Shown piece after piece: positions 1 to 8,842 of a stretch of 64,000 nt of DNA. The translations under genes were made by a program, and so were the position numbers. The stretch spans positions 620,001 through 684,000 of the forward strand of contig NZ_FNQB01000002.1 of NCBI RefSeq assembly GCF_900107455.1, read 5' to 3'. The notes below the pieces were generated by a model that had not been told where the DNA came from, did not search any database, and saw only the letters and a list, made by a program, of their open reading frames with translations. Source of the DNA: Asanoa ishikariensis (GTDB lineage: Bacteria; Actinomycetota; Actinomycetes; Mycobacteriales; Micromonosporaceae). Within the stretch, counting starts at the first letter, position 1; each line of letters starts with the position of its first letter.

Positions 1-58
1 GCCAGGTTTACGCCCGGATCCAGAAGGTGAAGGCACCCGCTTCGGAAGGAGCACCAGC

Positions 59-1516
59 ATGACGTTCTTCGACCCAGAGCTGTGGGACGGCAAGGTGTTC
101 ACGGGCGACTGGTCCACGCCGTCGGGCGGGTCGGCGCAGATCGTGGAGAAGGCGACCGGCGGCTCGCTCGGCCGCACCGGCGTGGCCGACGCCGGTGACG
201 TGGCCGGCTCCGCGGCCCAGGCTGCCGCCGCGCAACGGGCCTGGGCGGCCACCTCGTTCGAGGAGCGCGCGGCCGTGCTGCGCCGGGCCGGCGCGCTGAT
301 CGAGGCCAACGCGGCCGAGCTGCGGGACTGGGTGGTCCGGGAGACCGGTGCCGTGCCCGGCCTGGGCGACTTCGCGGTCGGCGTCGCGACCCAGGAGTGC
401 TACGAGGCGGCCGGGCTGGCCCATCGACCGGCCGGCGAGATCTTGCAGAGCAACCAGCCGCGGCTGAGCCTGATCAAGCGCGTACCCGTCGGCGTGGTCG
501 GGGTGATCTCGCCGTTCAACGTGCCGCTGATCCTGTCCATCCGCTCGGTGGCGCCGGCGCTCGCGCTGGGCAACGCCGTGGTGCTCAAGCCGGACCTACG
601 CACCCCGGTCAGCGGCGGGTTCGCGATCGCCCGGGTGTTCGCCGAAGCCGGCTTGCCGCCGGGTCTGCTGCACGTGCTCCCCGGCGGTGCCGAGGCGGGC
701 TCCGCGTTGGTCACCGAGCCCTTGGTGCGGGTGGTCTCGTTCACCGGGTCCAGCGCGACCGGCCGGCGGGTCGCCGAGCTCGCCGCGCGCCACCTCAAGC
801 GGGTCCACCTGGAGCTGGGCGGCAACTCGGCGCTGGTCGTGCTCGACGACGCCGACCTGGACCGGGCGGTCTCCGCCGGTGCCTGGGGTTCGTTCCTGCA
901 CCAGGGCCAGATCTGCATGACCGCGGGACGGCACCTGGTGCACGAGCGGATCGCCGACGACTACGTGGCCGCGCTCGCCGAGCACGCCGACCACCTGCCG
1001 GTCGGTGACCCGTTCACCGGCCAGGTCGCGCTCGGGCCGCTGGTCGACGAGGGCCAGCGCGACAAGGTGCACGCGCTGGTCAACGCGACCGTCGACGCCG
1101 GCGCGCGGCTGGTCGCGGGCGGCAAGTACGAAGGGCTCTTCTACCGGCCGACGGTGCTCGACCAGGTGCGCACGGACATGCCGGCGTACGCGGAAGAGGT
1201 CTTTGGCCCGGTCGCCCCCGTGGTCCGGTTCAGCACCGTCGACGAGGCGGCCGCGCTCGCCGCCGACTCGCCCTACGCCCTTTCGCTGAGCATCCTGACC
1301 GGCGACGCGATGCGCGGTCTGGCGCTCGCCGAGCGGATCCCGAGCGGGATCGTCCACATCAACGACCAGACCGTCAACGACGAGGCGGTGGCGCCGTTCG
1401 GCGGTGTCCTCGACTCGGGCACCGGCGCCAGGTTCGGCGGTGCCGGCAACCTCGACGCGTTCACCGAGCAGCGCTGGATCACGCTGCGCGGGGATATCCC
1501 GGCCTACCCGTTCTGA
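59..1516 (+). CDS. Aldehyde (benzaldehyde-type) dehydrogenase, NAD(P)-dependent
   Basis: A 485-residue cytosolic ALDH-superfamily enzyme that should oxidise an aromatic aldehyde to the acid. It shows the substrate/NAD channel motif SPFNVP, the LELGGNSALVVL block carrying the general-base Glu, the nucleophile region HQGQICMTAGR with the catalytic Cys, and the EEVFGPV block. Length is normal for the family. The ATG has a strong Shine-Dalgarno (GGAAGGAG) 8 bases upstream. It is the first gene of a four-gene run ending in 4-hydroxybenzoate hydroxylase, so a hydroxybenzaldehyde or vanillin-like aldehyde is a likely substrate (inference). Best match in kind is benzaldehyde dehydrogenase of the XylC type. 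Confidence 0.88.
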   Translation: MTFFDPELWDGKVFTGDWSTPSGGSAQIVEKATGGSLGRTGVADAGDVAGSAAQAAAAQRAWAATSFEERAAVLRRAGALIEANAAELRDWVVRETGAVPGLGDFAVGVATQECYEAAGLAHRPAGEILQSNQPRLSLIKRVPVGVVGVISPFNVPLILSIRSVAPALALGNAVVLKPDLRTPVSGGFAIARVFAEAGLPPGLLHVLPGGAEAGSALVTEPLVRVVSFTGSSATGRRVAELAARHLKRVHLELGGNSALVVLDDADLDRAVSAGAWGSFLHQGQICMTAGRHLVHERIADDYVAALAEHADHLPVGDPFTGQVALGPLVDEGQRDKVHALVNATVDAGARLVAGGKYEGLFYRPTVLDQVRTDMPAYAEEVFGPVAPVVRFSTVDEAAALAADSPYALSLSILTGDAMRGLALAERIPSGIVHINDQTVNDEAVAPFGGVLDSGTGARFGGAGNLDAFTEQRWITLRGDIPAYPF

Positions 1517-1531
1517 TCGAGAGGTGCAGAA

Positions 1532-2653
1532 ATGACCTTGCGCGACACGCCGCCGTTCCGGGCCGACCACGTGGGCAGCCTGCTGCGCCCCGAACGTCTG
1601 CTGAAGGCGCGTGCCGACCGGGCGGCCGGCACGATCTCGGCCGAGGAGTTGCGGGCCGTGGAGGACGACGCGATCCGCGACGTGGTGCGGATGCAGCGCG
1701 ACGTCGGGCTCAGCTCCGCCACGGACGGCGAGTTCCGGCGTACGTCCTGGCACATGGACTTCATCTACCAGCTCGGGGGCATCCACTCCACCGACGAGAA
1801 GATCCGGGTGCACTTCCACAACAAGGCGGGCGACCTCGACTTCACCTCGGCGGCGCTGGCCGTCGACGGCCCGGTCAAGCTGGAGAAGACCATCTTCGGC
1901 GACGACTTCGCCTTCCTGAACGCCACCGTGGAAGAGCCGGTCACCGCCAAGCTGACCATTCCGTCGCCGAGCATGGTGCATTACCGGGGCGGCAAGGCGT
2001 CCATCGACCCGGCGGTCTACCCCGACGAGGAGCAGTTCTGGGCCGACCTGTCGGCGGCCTACGCCGCACAAGTCAACGCAGTCGCGGAGCTCGGTTGCCG
2101 CTACCTCCAGCTCGACGACACCAGCCTGGCCTATCTGAACGACCCCGAGCAGCGCAAGCAGCTCACGGAGCGGGGTGACGACGCCGAGCACCAGCACCTG
2201 CGCTACATCAAGCAGATCAACGCGGCGATCCAGGACCGGCCGGCCGGGCTGTCGGTGACCACACACATGTGCCGGGGCAACTTCCGGTCGTCGTGGGCGG
2301 CCGAGGGTGGCTACGACTTCGTGGCCGAGGCGCTCTTCTCGGAGCTCGCGGTCGACGGCTTCTTCCTGGAGTTCGACGACGAGCGCTCCGGCGGCTTCGC
2401 GCCGCTGCGCTTCGTACCGCCGGGCAAGATGGTGGTGCTCGGCCTGGTCACCACCAAGAACGGCGCACTGGAGTCCAAGGACGCGCTGAAGCGGCGCATC
2501 GACGAGGCGAGCAAATATGTGCCGCTGGAGCAGCTCTGCCTGTCGCCGCAGTGCGGTTTCTCCTCGACGGTCGAGGGCAACGTGCTGAGCTACGACGACG
2601 AGGTCGCCAAGCTGAGCCTGATCGTCGAGACCGCGCAAGAGGTGTGGGGCTGA
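1532..2653 (+). CDS. Cobalamin-independent methionine synthase-like (MetE C-terminal family) methyltransferase
   Basis: A 373-residue protein equivalent to only the C-terminal catalytic half of MetE (YxjG/YxjH-type). The N-terminus RADHVGSLLRP is typical of this family. Zinc-ligand motifs are visible: THMCRGNF (His and Cys) and LSPQCGFSS (the second Cys). The family moves a methyl group to a thiol, usually homocysteine, at zinc. It lies 15 bases after the aldehyde dehydrogenase and two bases before pobA, so it is in one operon. In an aromatic-acid operon it may accept methyl groups released from methoxylated aromatics, or simply make methionine; that role is inference. Confidence 0.85.
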   Translation: MTLRDTPPFRADHVGSLLRPERLLKARADRAAGTISAEELRAVEDDAIRDVVRMQRDVGLSSATDGEFRRTSWHMDFIYQLGGIHSTDEKIRVHFHNKAGDLDFTSAALAVDGPVKLEKTIFGDDFAFLNATVEEPVTAKLTIPSPSMVHYRGGKASIDPAVYPDEEQFWADLSAAYAAQVNAVAELGCRYLQLDDTSLAYLNDPEQRKQLTERGDDAEHQHLRYIKQINAAIQDRPAGLSVTTHMCRGNFRSSWAAEGGYDFVAEALFSELAVDGFFLEFDDERSGGFAPLRFVPPGKMVVLGLVTTKNGALESKDALKRRIDEASKYVPLEQLCLSPQCGFSSTVEGNVLSYDDEVAKLSLIVETAQEVWG

Positions 2654-2655
2654 CC

Positions 2656-3834
2656 GTGGTCGTGGAGACGCGCACGCAGGTGGGCATCGTCGGCGCCGGC
2701 CCGGCCGGCCTCGTGCTCGCCCACCTGCTGCGGTCCCGCGGCATCGACTGTGTCGTGCTCGAACGCCAGTCCCGGTCCTATGTGGAAGCCAGGATCCGGG
2801 CCGGTGTGCTCGAGCACGGCACGGTCGACCTGCTCACCTCGCTGGGGCTGGCCGACCGGCTGCACCGTGAACGGATGGTGCACCACGGCATCGAGCTGCT
2901 CTTCGAGCGCGAGGCGCATCGGATCCCGCTTTCCGAGTTGGCCGGGCGGGAGATCACCATCTACGGGCAGCACGAGGTGGTCAAGGACCTGATCGCCGCG
3001 TGGGACGGCCCGCTGCATTTCTCGGTGTCGTCCGTCTCGTTGTCTTCGCTCGACTCCGCCTCGCCGGTCATCTCCTATGTGGACTCAGTCGGGGTGCCGC
3101 AGCGCGTGCGGTGCGACGTGATCGCCGGGTGCGACGGGTTCCACGGCGTGTCCCGGGCCTCCGCGCCCGACGGGGTGCTCACCGTGCACCAGCGCGACTA
3201 TCCGCACGCCTGGTTGGGGATTCTGGCGGAGGCACCGCCCTCGTCGGAGGAGCTGATCTACGCGCATTCCGCGCGCGGCTTCGCCCTGCACAGCATGCGC
3301 TCGCCCACGGTGACCCGGATGTACCTCCAGGTCCGGCCCGACGAGGACCTGGAGGAGTGGCCCGACGAGCGGATCTGGAGTGAGCTGCGGGCGCGGCTGG
3401 ACCGCTCCGACCCGGCGTGGAAGCTGACCGACGGGCCGATCCTGGAACGCTCGGTCGCCGCGATGCGCAGCTTCGTCGTATCGCCGATGCAATACGGCCG
3501 GCTGTTCCTGGCCGGCGACGCCGCGCACATCGTGCCGCCGACCGGTGCCAAGGGCCTCAACCTGGCGGTGGCCGACGTCAAGGTGCTCGCGGACGCGCTG
3601 ACCTCCTGGTACGCCACCGGCGACCGGGCCGGGCTCGACGCGTACTCGGAAACCTGCCTGCGCCGGGTCTGGCGGGTCCAGCACTTCTCCTGGTGGATGA
3701 CGTCGATGCTGCACCCGACCGGCGACGACCCATTCGACCTGGCGCTCCAACTCTCCCAACTGCGGTACGTGACCTCGTCGCGCGCGGCGGCGACGTCGCT
3801 GGCGGAGAACTACGTCGGCTTCCCGTTCCCGTGA
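2656..3834 (+). CDS. pobA: 4-hydroxybenzoate 3-monooxygenase
   Basis: A 392-residue class A flavoprotein hydroxylase converting 4-hydroxybenzoate to protocatechuate with NADPH and O2. The Rossmann FAD motif GAGPAGLVLAHLL is at the N-terminus, followed by the PobA signature RIRAGVLEHGTVDLL, the CDGFHGVSR motif, and the second FAD motif LAGDAAHIVPPTGAKGLN. Length matches PobA (about 394). The start is a GTG two bases after the upstream TGA; another in-frame GTG lies at 2662. The gene is coupled to the next one by a GTGA overlap. The adjacent aldehyde dehydrogenase and MFS carrier fit funnelling of aromatics into the beta-ketoadipate pathway, whose later genes are not in the window. Confidence 0.93.
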   Translation: MVVETRTQVGIVGAGPAGLVLAHLLRSRGIDCVVLERQSRSYVEARIRAGVLEHGTVDLLTSLGLADRLHRERMVHHGIELLFEREAHRIPLSELAGREITIYGQHEVVKDLIAAWDGPLHFSVSSVSLSSLDSASPVISYVDSVGVPQRVRCDVIAGCDGFHGVSRASAPDGVLTVHQRDYPHAWLGILAEAPPSSEELIYAHSARGFALHSMRSPTVTRMYLQVRPDEDLEEWPDERIWSELRARLDRSDPAWKLTDGPILERSVAAMRSFVVSPMQYGRLFLAGDAAHIVPPTGAKGLNLAVADVKVLADALTSWYATGDRAGLDAYSETCLRRVWRVQHFSWWMTSMLHPTGDDPFDLALQLSQLRYVTSSRAAATSLAENYVGFPFP

Positions 3835-4997
3835 GGGGCCGGTTCACCACCGTCGCCTGGCTGGCGGCGGTCCTGCTCGCCGCGGTCAACCTGCGCCCCG
3901 CCATCGCGTCCGTGCCGCCGATCATCGACGCGGTCCGCGGGACGTTCGGGCTGTCCGCCTCGGCGGCCGGCGTCCTGACCGCGGTGCCGGTCGTCTGCAT
4001 GGGCCTGTTCGCGCCGGCCGCGGCGTGGGCGGCGGCCCGCTGGGGGACCAGCCGCACGATGGCGCTCGCGCTGGCCCTGCTCACGGTGGCGACGGCGGTC
4101 CGACCACTGGCCGGGATCGGGCTGCTCTATACGGCGACGGTGCTGGTCGGTGTGGCGATCGCGGTCGGCGGCGCGCTGATGCCCGCGCTGGTCCGCGACC
4201 GTTTCCCGGACCGGGTCGGCCCGATCACCGGGCTCTACACGACGGCGCTGATCTCCGGCGCGCTGATCGGCTCCGGTGGCACCGAGCCGTTGCGCGCTGC
4301 GCTGGGCGGGTCCTGGCAGGCCGCGCTGGCTCTCTGGGCGGTGCCGGCGGCCCTGGCGTTGGTGGTCTGGCTGGTGGTGCGGCCGGCCGCGGCGCCCCGT
4401 CGCCCAGTGGTCGCTGCTAGTGGGGGCTGGTCGCCGTGGCGGGACCGGGACGCGTGGATGGTCACCCTCTACATGGGCGGACAGTCGCTGCTCTACTACG
4501 CGCCGCTGGCCTGGCTGGCCGCGCGCTACACGGAACTGGGCTGGTCGGCCGCCCGGGCGGGTGGGCTGCTCGCGCTGTTCAGCGCGACCCAGGTGGTGGC
4601 GGCGCTGGTCGCACCGGCGCTGGCCCGGCGTGATCCGCGGCCCGCGATCGTGGTCGGACTGCTGCTCGCCATCGGCTGCCTCGCGCTGATCGGGGTGTCA
4701 CCGCTGAGCGCGCCGGCGCTCTGGGCGGGGCTGCTGGGCATCGGGGTGGGCGCCAACTTCTCGCTCGCCCTCACCGTGGTCGGGCAGATCGCGCCGACGC
4801 CGGCGGACACCCCGCGGGCGTCCGGGATGGCGTTCTTCGTCGGCTACCTGCTGGCCTCGCTTGGGCCGGTCGCGGTCGGTTTCCTGCACGACCTGACCGG
4901 CGGCTTCCGGGTGCCGTACCTGGTGTTGGTCCCCGTCGGCCTGGCCACGCTGGCGGCCGGGCTGGCGGCGGGCGGCGTGGTCAACGCCAGACGGTGA
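3831..4997 (+). CDS. MFS transporter, CynX/NimT-like
   Basis: A 388-residue polytopic membrane protein with about 12 hydrophobic segments. The first helix contains AAVNLRPAIASVPPI, the conserved NLRPA element of the CynX/NimT (cyanate/nitroimidazole-type) branch of the major facilitator superfamily. The GTG start overlaps the pobA stop (GTGA), so it is translated with the aromatic operon and probably imports or exports an aromatic acid or related anion (inference). Its 3' end overlaps the convergent crcB gene by 17 bases. Confidence 0.82.
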   Translation: MRGRFTTVAWLAAVLLAAVNLRPAIASVPPIIDAVRGTFGLSASAAGVLTAVPVVCMGLFAPAAAWAAARWGTSRTMALALALLTVATAVRPLAGIGLLYTATVLVGVAIAVGGALMPALVRDRFPDRVGPITGLYTTALISGALIGSGGTEPLRAALGGSWQAALALWAVPAALALVVWLVVRPAAAPRRPVVAASGGWSPWRDRDAWMVTLYMGGQSLLYYAPLAWLAARYTELGWSAARAGGLLALFSATQVVAALVAPALARRDPRPAIVVGLLLAIGCLALIGVSPLSAPALWAGLLGIGVGANFSLALTVVGQIAPTPADTPRASGMAFFVGYLLASLGPVAVGFLHDLTGGFRVPYLVLVPVGLATLAAGLAAGGVVNARR

Positions 4998-5346
4998 GGC
5001 CGATGGCGACGCCGGCTGCCGCGGCGCCCAGGCCTGCTGCGACGCTGACGGCGGCGTACGCGATCGCCGTGCGGGTAAGGCGCTGCTCCAGCAGCCGGAC
5101 GGTCTCGTAGCCGAACGTTGAATAGGTGCTCAGAGCGCCGCAGAAGCCGGTGCCGACCAGCGCGAACACGCCGGTGGTCGGGGCGGTGCCGCCGGCGGCC
5201 AGGCCGAGGACGAAGGAGCCGACGACGTTGACGATCAGCGTCCCGGCCGGGAAGTGGCCGCGATAGAGGCGCTGGACCGCGCGGCCGGTCAAGTAGCGCA
5301 GGGGCGCGCCGACGGCCGCGCCGAGCGCCACGAACAGCACGGTCAC
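4981..5346 (-). CDS. crcB: Fluoride ion channel CrcB/FluC (second of a pair)
   Basis: A 121-residue four-helix membrane protein of the CrcB/FluC family, which exports fluoride as a dual-topology or paired-subunit dimer. Visible family motifs are GAAVGAPLRYL, the GTLIVNVVGSFVLG helix with the pore Asn, and GTGFCGALSTYSTFGYET with the conserved ALSTYSTF element. The GTG start overlaps the stop of the upstream crcB (GTGA), so the two subunits are probably made together and form a heterodimer. No fluoride riboswitch was recognised upstream of the pair. Confidence 0.92.
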   Translation of the reverse strand: MTVLFVALGAAVGAPLRYLTGRAVQRLYRGHFPAGTLIVNVVGSFVLGLAAGGTAPTTGVFALVGTGFCGALSTYSTFGYETVRLLEQRLTRTAIAYAAVSVAAGLGAAAAGVAIGLTVWR

Positions 5347-5777
5347 GAGGCCATCCAGCGGCGAACGGCCCGGACCGCCGCCATGCCGGCGAACACCGCC
5401 ACCAGAGCGGCGGCCAACGTCGCGAACAGGTAGAGCACGGCGGTTCCGGTGGCACCGGCCGCGATCAGGCCGCGGATCTCGACCGAGTACGTGGAGAACG
5501 TCGTGTAGCCGCCGAGCACGCCGACGCCGAGGAAGGGCTGGAGCAGGTGGTGCCGCGTGAAGACGTCGTGGACCAGCATCATGAGGGCGCCCATCAGCAG
5601 GCAGCCTGTGACGTTGATTACGAAGGTGGCCCACGGGAACCCTGAGGCCGGTGTGGGCCAGGCGTGCCCGATGCCGTAGCGGGCCAGCGCGCCCAACACG
5701 CCACCTGCCGAGACCACGGCCAGTGCGGACCACGGCGGCCGGGCCCGCTCGGCCGGTCCCGGCATCACGAACCGCAT
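5343..5777 (-). CDS. crcB: Fluoride ion channel CrcB/FluC (first of a pair)
   Basis: A 144-residue CrcB/FluC subunit. It shows GGVLGALARYGIG, the FPWATFVINVTGCLLMG helix with the conserved Asn, and GVLGGYTTFSTYSVE, matching the fluoride-channel TTFSTY signature. The ATG at 5777 is preferred over an upstream GTG at 5792 because a GGGGGAG ribosome-binding site sits the right distance before the ATG. It leads the two-gene crcB operon and diverges from the FAD oxidoreductase at 5875. Confidence 0.92.
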   Translation of the reverse strand: MRFVMPGPAERARPPWSALAVVSAGGVLGALARYGIGHAWPTPASGFPWATFVINVTGCLLMGALMMLVHDVFTRHHLLQPFLGVGVLGGYTTFSTYSVEIRGLIAAGATGTAVLYLFATLAAALVAVFAGMAAVRAVRRWMAS

Positions 5778-5874
5778 GACGACTCCCCCCACCGCTGACC
5801 ATGATCGTAGGTGGAATGTCGTACCCGGCGGCTAGAACGGATAGGACACACGTAACCGCCAACGGAGGAGTGCC

Positions 5875-7218
5875 ATGACTTCCACCCTGTCGGCACAGGT
5901 AACGGGCCCGGTGCTGGCCGCTTACGACGAGGGCTACGCCGACGAGGTCGCCGCGTGGAACACCGGCGCCACGCACACCCCGGAGCTCGTCGTCGGTGCG
6001 ACGTCGGCCTCCGACGTCGCCGCGGCCATTCGCTATGCCGGCGACCATGGGCTGCACGTGCATGTCCAGGGCACCGGGCACGGCGCCGAGCGGCCGATCA
6101 CCTCTGGGCTGCTCATCACCACGCGTCGGCTTGACGGCCTCGTCGTCGACCCGCAGACCCGCACCGCGACCATCGGCGCGGGCCAGCAGTGGGGTGCGGT
6201 GGTCGCGGCCGCCGCCGAGCACGGGCTGCTGCCGATCGCCGGCGCGGCGTCCACCGTCGGCGTGATCGGTCTGTTGACCGGTGGCGGCCTCGGCCCACTG
6301 GCCCGCAGCCACGGCTACGCGTCCGACTACGTTCTCGACTTCACCGTGGTGACCGGGGCCGGCGAGATCGTCACGGCCTCGGCGACCGATCACGCCGACC
6401 TGTTCTGGGCGTTGCGCGGCGGCAAGTTCGGGCTGGGCGTCGTCACCGAGGTGCGGGTCCGGCTCGTCGAGCTCGACCGCCTCTACGGCGGTGCGCTGAT
6501 GTTCGACGCGGCCGACATCGAGCCGGCGCTGCGGGCCTGGGTCGACTACACGGCCACGGCCGACGACCAGGTGTCGACCAGCGCCGCGATCATCCGGATG
6601 CCGCCGATCGAGCAGGTTCCTGAGGCGTTGCGCGGGCGCACGTTGCTGTCCGTGCGGTTCGCCTATCCTGGCTCGGTCGAGCAGGGTGCGAGCCTGGCCG
6701 CGCCGTTGCGGGAGGCGGCGCCGGTCTACCTCGACGTGCTGGGTGAGCTGCCCGCCGGTCAGATCGCGCGGATCCACAACGACCCGACCGAGCCTGGCCC
6801 GAGCCAGGTCTACGGCATGCTGCTCGACCCTGTCGACCAGGACTTCGCGACCGCGTTCCTGGCCGCGTTCGGGCCGTCGGCCGACTCGCCGTTCGTGGCG
6901 GTCGAGCTTCGTCACCTCGGTGGCGCGGCGGCGCGTGACGTCGAGGGCGGTTCGGCGGTCGCGGGTCGCGGCGGGGCGTTCGCGTGCGCGTTGGTCGGCG
7001 TGCGGCCCGACTTCTTCGAGAAGGTGCTGCCCGAGGCCGCCGCCGAGTGGCGCGAGACGGCCGGGCCGTGGCTACGCGGCGACTGCAACGCCAACCTGAT
7101 GGGCCTGCCGATCACGGCCGAGCGGCTGGCGACGATGTGGACCGAGGGCGCCAACACGCGGCTCGGCGAGATCCGCTGGCGCTACGACCCCGACTCGGTG
7201 CTGGCCAAGCCGGCCTGA
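5875..7218 (+). CDS. FAD-binding (BBE-like) oxidoreductase
   Basis: A 447-residue FAD-linked oxidase of the PCMH/berberine-bridge type. The N-terminal FAD domain has HVQGTGHGAE, where the His precedes the usual flavin attachment region, and the block AGAASTVGVIGLLTGGGLGPLARSHG, in which the usual Cys attachment site is absent. The C-terminus LGEIRWRYDP corresponds to the BBE tail (usual form NY.RL..IK..YDP). Substrate cannot be told; relatives oxidise sugars, alcohols or secondary metabolites. The start has a GGAGGAG site 4 bases upstream. A strong hairpin follows the stop, so it is probably monocistronic. Confidence 0.85.
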   Translation: MTSTLSAQVTGPVLAAYDEGYADEVAAWNTGATHTPELVVGATSASDVAAAIRYAGDHGLHVHVQGTGHGAERPITSGLLITTRRLDGLVVDPQTRTATIGAGQQWGAVVAAAAEHGLLPIAGAASTVGVIGLLTGGGLGPLARSHGYASDYVLDFTVVTGAGEIVTASATDHADLFWALRGGKFGLGVVTEVRVRLVELDRLYGGALMFDAADIEPALRAWVDYTATADDQVSTSAAIIRMPPIEQVPEALRGRTLLSVRFAYPGSVEQGASLAAPLREAAPVYLDVLGELPAGQIARIHNDPTEPGPSQVYGMLLDPVDQDFATAFLAAFGPSADSPFVAVELRHLGGAAARDVEGGSAVAGRGGAFACALVGVRPDFFEKVLPEAAAEWRETAGPWLRGDCNANLMGLPITAERLATMWTEGANTRLGEIRWRYDPDSVLAKPA

Positions 7219-7225
7219 CGGGCGG

Positions 7226-7257
7226 TGGGCGGTCCGGCCGTGAGGCCGGACCGCCCA
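7226..7257 (+). terminator. Strong hairpin terminator after the FAD oxidoreductase
   Basis: A perfect 14-bp GC-rich stem (TGGGCGGTCCGGCC at 7226-7239 and its complement at 7244-7257) with a GTGA loop, starting 8 bases after the stop. There is no T-run, as is usual for high-GC actinobacteria. The right arm sequence recurs in the tandem array that follows. Confidence 0.6.
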
Positions 7258-7440
7258 TGGCCCTTGGCGGCGTCGGGTAAGCCGTTCGTTGGGCCGGACC
7301 GCCCACTGCCCTTGGCTGGGCCGGGTGGGCCGTGGTCTGGTCGTTGGGCCGGACCGCCCACGGCCCTTGGCTGGGCCGGGTGGGCCGTGGGCTGGTCGTT
7401 GGGCCGGACCGCCCACGGCCCTTGGCCGGGGCTGGGTAGG
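7246..7440. repeat. 55-bp tandem repeat array between convergent genes
   Basis: Three near-identical units with a 55-bp period begin at about 7289, 7344 and 7399, each starting TTGGGCCGGACCGCCCAC. A shorter diverged copy of the core (CCGGACCGCCCA) lies at 7246. Units contain GGGCCGTGG and CCACGGCCC, which are complementary, so each junction can fold. It fills the 228-bp gap between the FAD oxidoreductase and the SRPBCC gene. No gene is supported here. Confidence 0.8.
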
Positions 7441-7446
7441 CCGCGG

Positions 7447-8280
7447 TCAGGCCGGCAGGAAGATCTGCGGTTGGCCGGGCAGCTCGTGGAAGCGGCGCAG
7501 CCCGGCGGTGCCGGAGAGGATGCCGCCCCAGGCCGCGTAGGGCGGGTTGGCCGTGTCGAAGCCGCTCTGCACGAGGGTGAGCCGGGTCTTGCCCTCCGAG
7601 CCCGCGAGCTCCCAGGTGCTGACACCGGCGGGTCCGAAGTCGATGGAGAACCGGGCGTCCGGCACCAGCTCGAGGACCTTCGCCGGGTTCGGGTTGGCGT
7701 CCAGGCCGCCCATCGCGAACCGGCCGCCCTCCCACGGCTCGATGCCGACGGGGAAGCCGAACCACTCGCTGGCCTGCGCGGAGTCGGTCAGCGAAGTAAA
7801 GACGCGGTCGACCGGTGCGGCGACCTCGAACTCGGCACGGAAGTCGGGCGTCGTGAAGTCGACCTTGGGGGTCAGGGCGCGACCCTCCACATGGTCCACG
7901 AGGTTGGCGACCGACAGCGCCCAGAAGGTCTGTAGCACGCCGCGGATGCTGCTGCCGCTCATCATCTCGGCGAAGTCGAAGTGGCTCTGGTCGACGACGA
8001 TGACGGTGCTGTCGTCGCCCTCGGCCTCGAGTGCGATGTCGGTGGTGGTGTCGACCCCGTCGAGGCGCCAGGTGAACGCCACGCCGCTGTCGTCGGCCCT
8101 GGTCGGGCTCTGATGCGGCGCGTCGCCCTCGGGCGTGTAGCGGCCCCAGAACGCGTAGCGGCCGGGCAGGTCGACGTCGGCATGCTCGGCGAGCCACACG
8201 CGCAGCTCGCCGGCGTCGGTGAGCGCGTGCCGCACCTGCTTGATCGGGGCGTTGACGCGGGCCTTGGCGATCACGGTCAT
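7447..8280 (-). CDS. Tandem SRPBCC (AHSA1-type) domain protein
   Basis: A 277-residue cytosolic protein with two START/SRPBCC-like domains. The first is roughly residues 1-130 (VNAPIKQVRHALTD, LPGRYAFWGRY). The second is roughly 145-270 (FEVAAPVDRVFTSLTD, WEGGRFAMGG, TRLTLVQSGFD). The fold makes a hydrophobic cavity; single-domain relatives respond to ligands or act with Hsp90 (Aha1). Its ATG overlaps the stop of the regulator upstream (ATGA), an arrangement common for AHSA1/ArsR pairs. Ligand and role are unknown. Confidence 0.82.
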   Translation of the reverse strand: MTVIAKARVNAPIKQVRHALTDAGELRVWLAEHADVDLPGRYAFWGRYTPEGDAPHQSPTRADDSGVAFTWRLDGVDTTTDIALEAEGDDSTVIVVDQSHFDFAEMMSGSSIRGVLQTFWALSVANLVDHVEGRALTPKVDFTTPDFRAEFEVAAPVDRVFTSLTDSAQASEWFGFPVGIEPWEGGRFAMGGLDANPNPAKVLELVPDARFSIDFGPAGVSTWELAGSEGKTRLTLVQSGFDTANPPYAAWGGILSGTAGLRRFHELPGQPQIFLPA

Positions 8281-8831
8281 CGTTCTTCTCCCTTGGGATA
8301 GCAGGCCACGGCGAGTTTGAAGGCGTCGCCTTCGGCACCGCCGTAGCGGGTGAACAGCTCTTGCAGCGTCGACTGGAGGTCGTCGAGGAACTCCTGACGC
8401 CGCTCGGGTCGGATGTGAATCTCGCCGGAGACGCCGATCGACGGCAGCTCCGGTGCGGTGCGGTCGAGCGCGCCGATGTCGGCCTGCACTTCTTCCATCA
8501 GGTCGAGCAGGTAGCCCAGGCTCAGCTCGTCCTGCGCCTTGCGCAGGCCGATCCGGCCGACCAGCCGCGGCGACAGCCAGTAGGACCGGGCCTGCGCCTG
8601 GTAGATCCCCTCGCTGATGCCGCGGACCTTGCGCTCGGCCACCTGCGTGGCCAGGCCGGCGTCGACCAGCCGCTTGACGTGGTAGTAGACGCGCTGCGGC
8701 GTCTGGCCGAGCGTCGCGGCGACCTCGGTGCACGACCGGGGCTCGGCTAGCTGCCGCAGCACCTCGATGCGCTGCGGCTTGAGCAGTGCCTCGGCCTGCT
8801 CGATCTGCTCCAGGTACAGGACGTCTCTCAT
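8277..8831 (-). CDS. ArsR-type winged-helix transcriptional regulator
   Basis: A 184-residue DNA-binding protein. The winged helix-turn-helix covers about residues 15-75 (LLKPQRIEVLRQLAEPRSCTE, then TLGQTPQRVYYHVKRLVDAGL, then a wing with VRGISEGIYQA). The C-terminal half is a helical, probably dimerising or ligand-sensing domain. It heads the two-gene operon with the SRPBCC protein. A near-palindrome centred in its own promoter region suggests autoregulation. Confidence 0.83.
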   Translation of the reverse strand: MRDVLYLEQIEQAEALLKPQRIEVLRQLAEPRSCTEVAATLGQTPQRVYYHVKRLVDAGLATQVAERKVRGISEGIYQAQARSYWLSPRLVGRIGLRKAQDELSLGYLLDLMEEVQADIGALDRTAPELPSIGVSGEIHIRPERRQEFLDDLQSTLQELFTRYGGAEGDAFKLAVACYPKGEER

Positions 8832-8842
8832 AACGAAAACAA

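Noticed and set aside
596-2638. Long minus-strand open frames opposite the aromatic operon (and similar ones at 4981-6915, 25507-27477, 44398-45537)
   Set aside because: They are high-GC antisense frames without domain content; the plus-strand genes have clear motifs. Only the crcB tail of the 4981 frame is real.
5778-5874. Fluoride riboswitch before the crcB pair
   Set aside because: The leader lacks the conserved GGNGAUGG start and the CUGAUGACRCC-type core; only an ordinary ribosome site is present.
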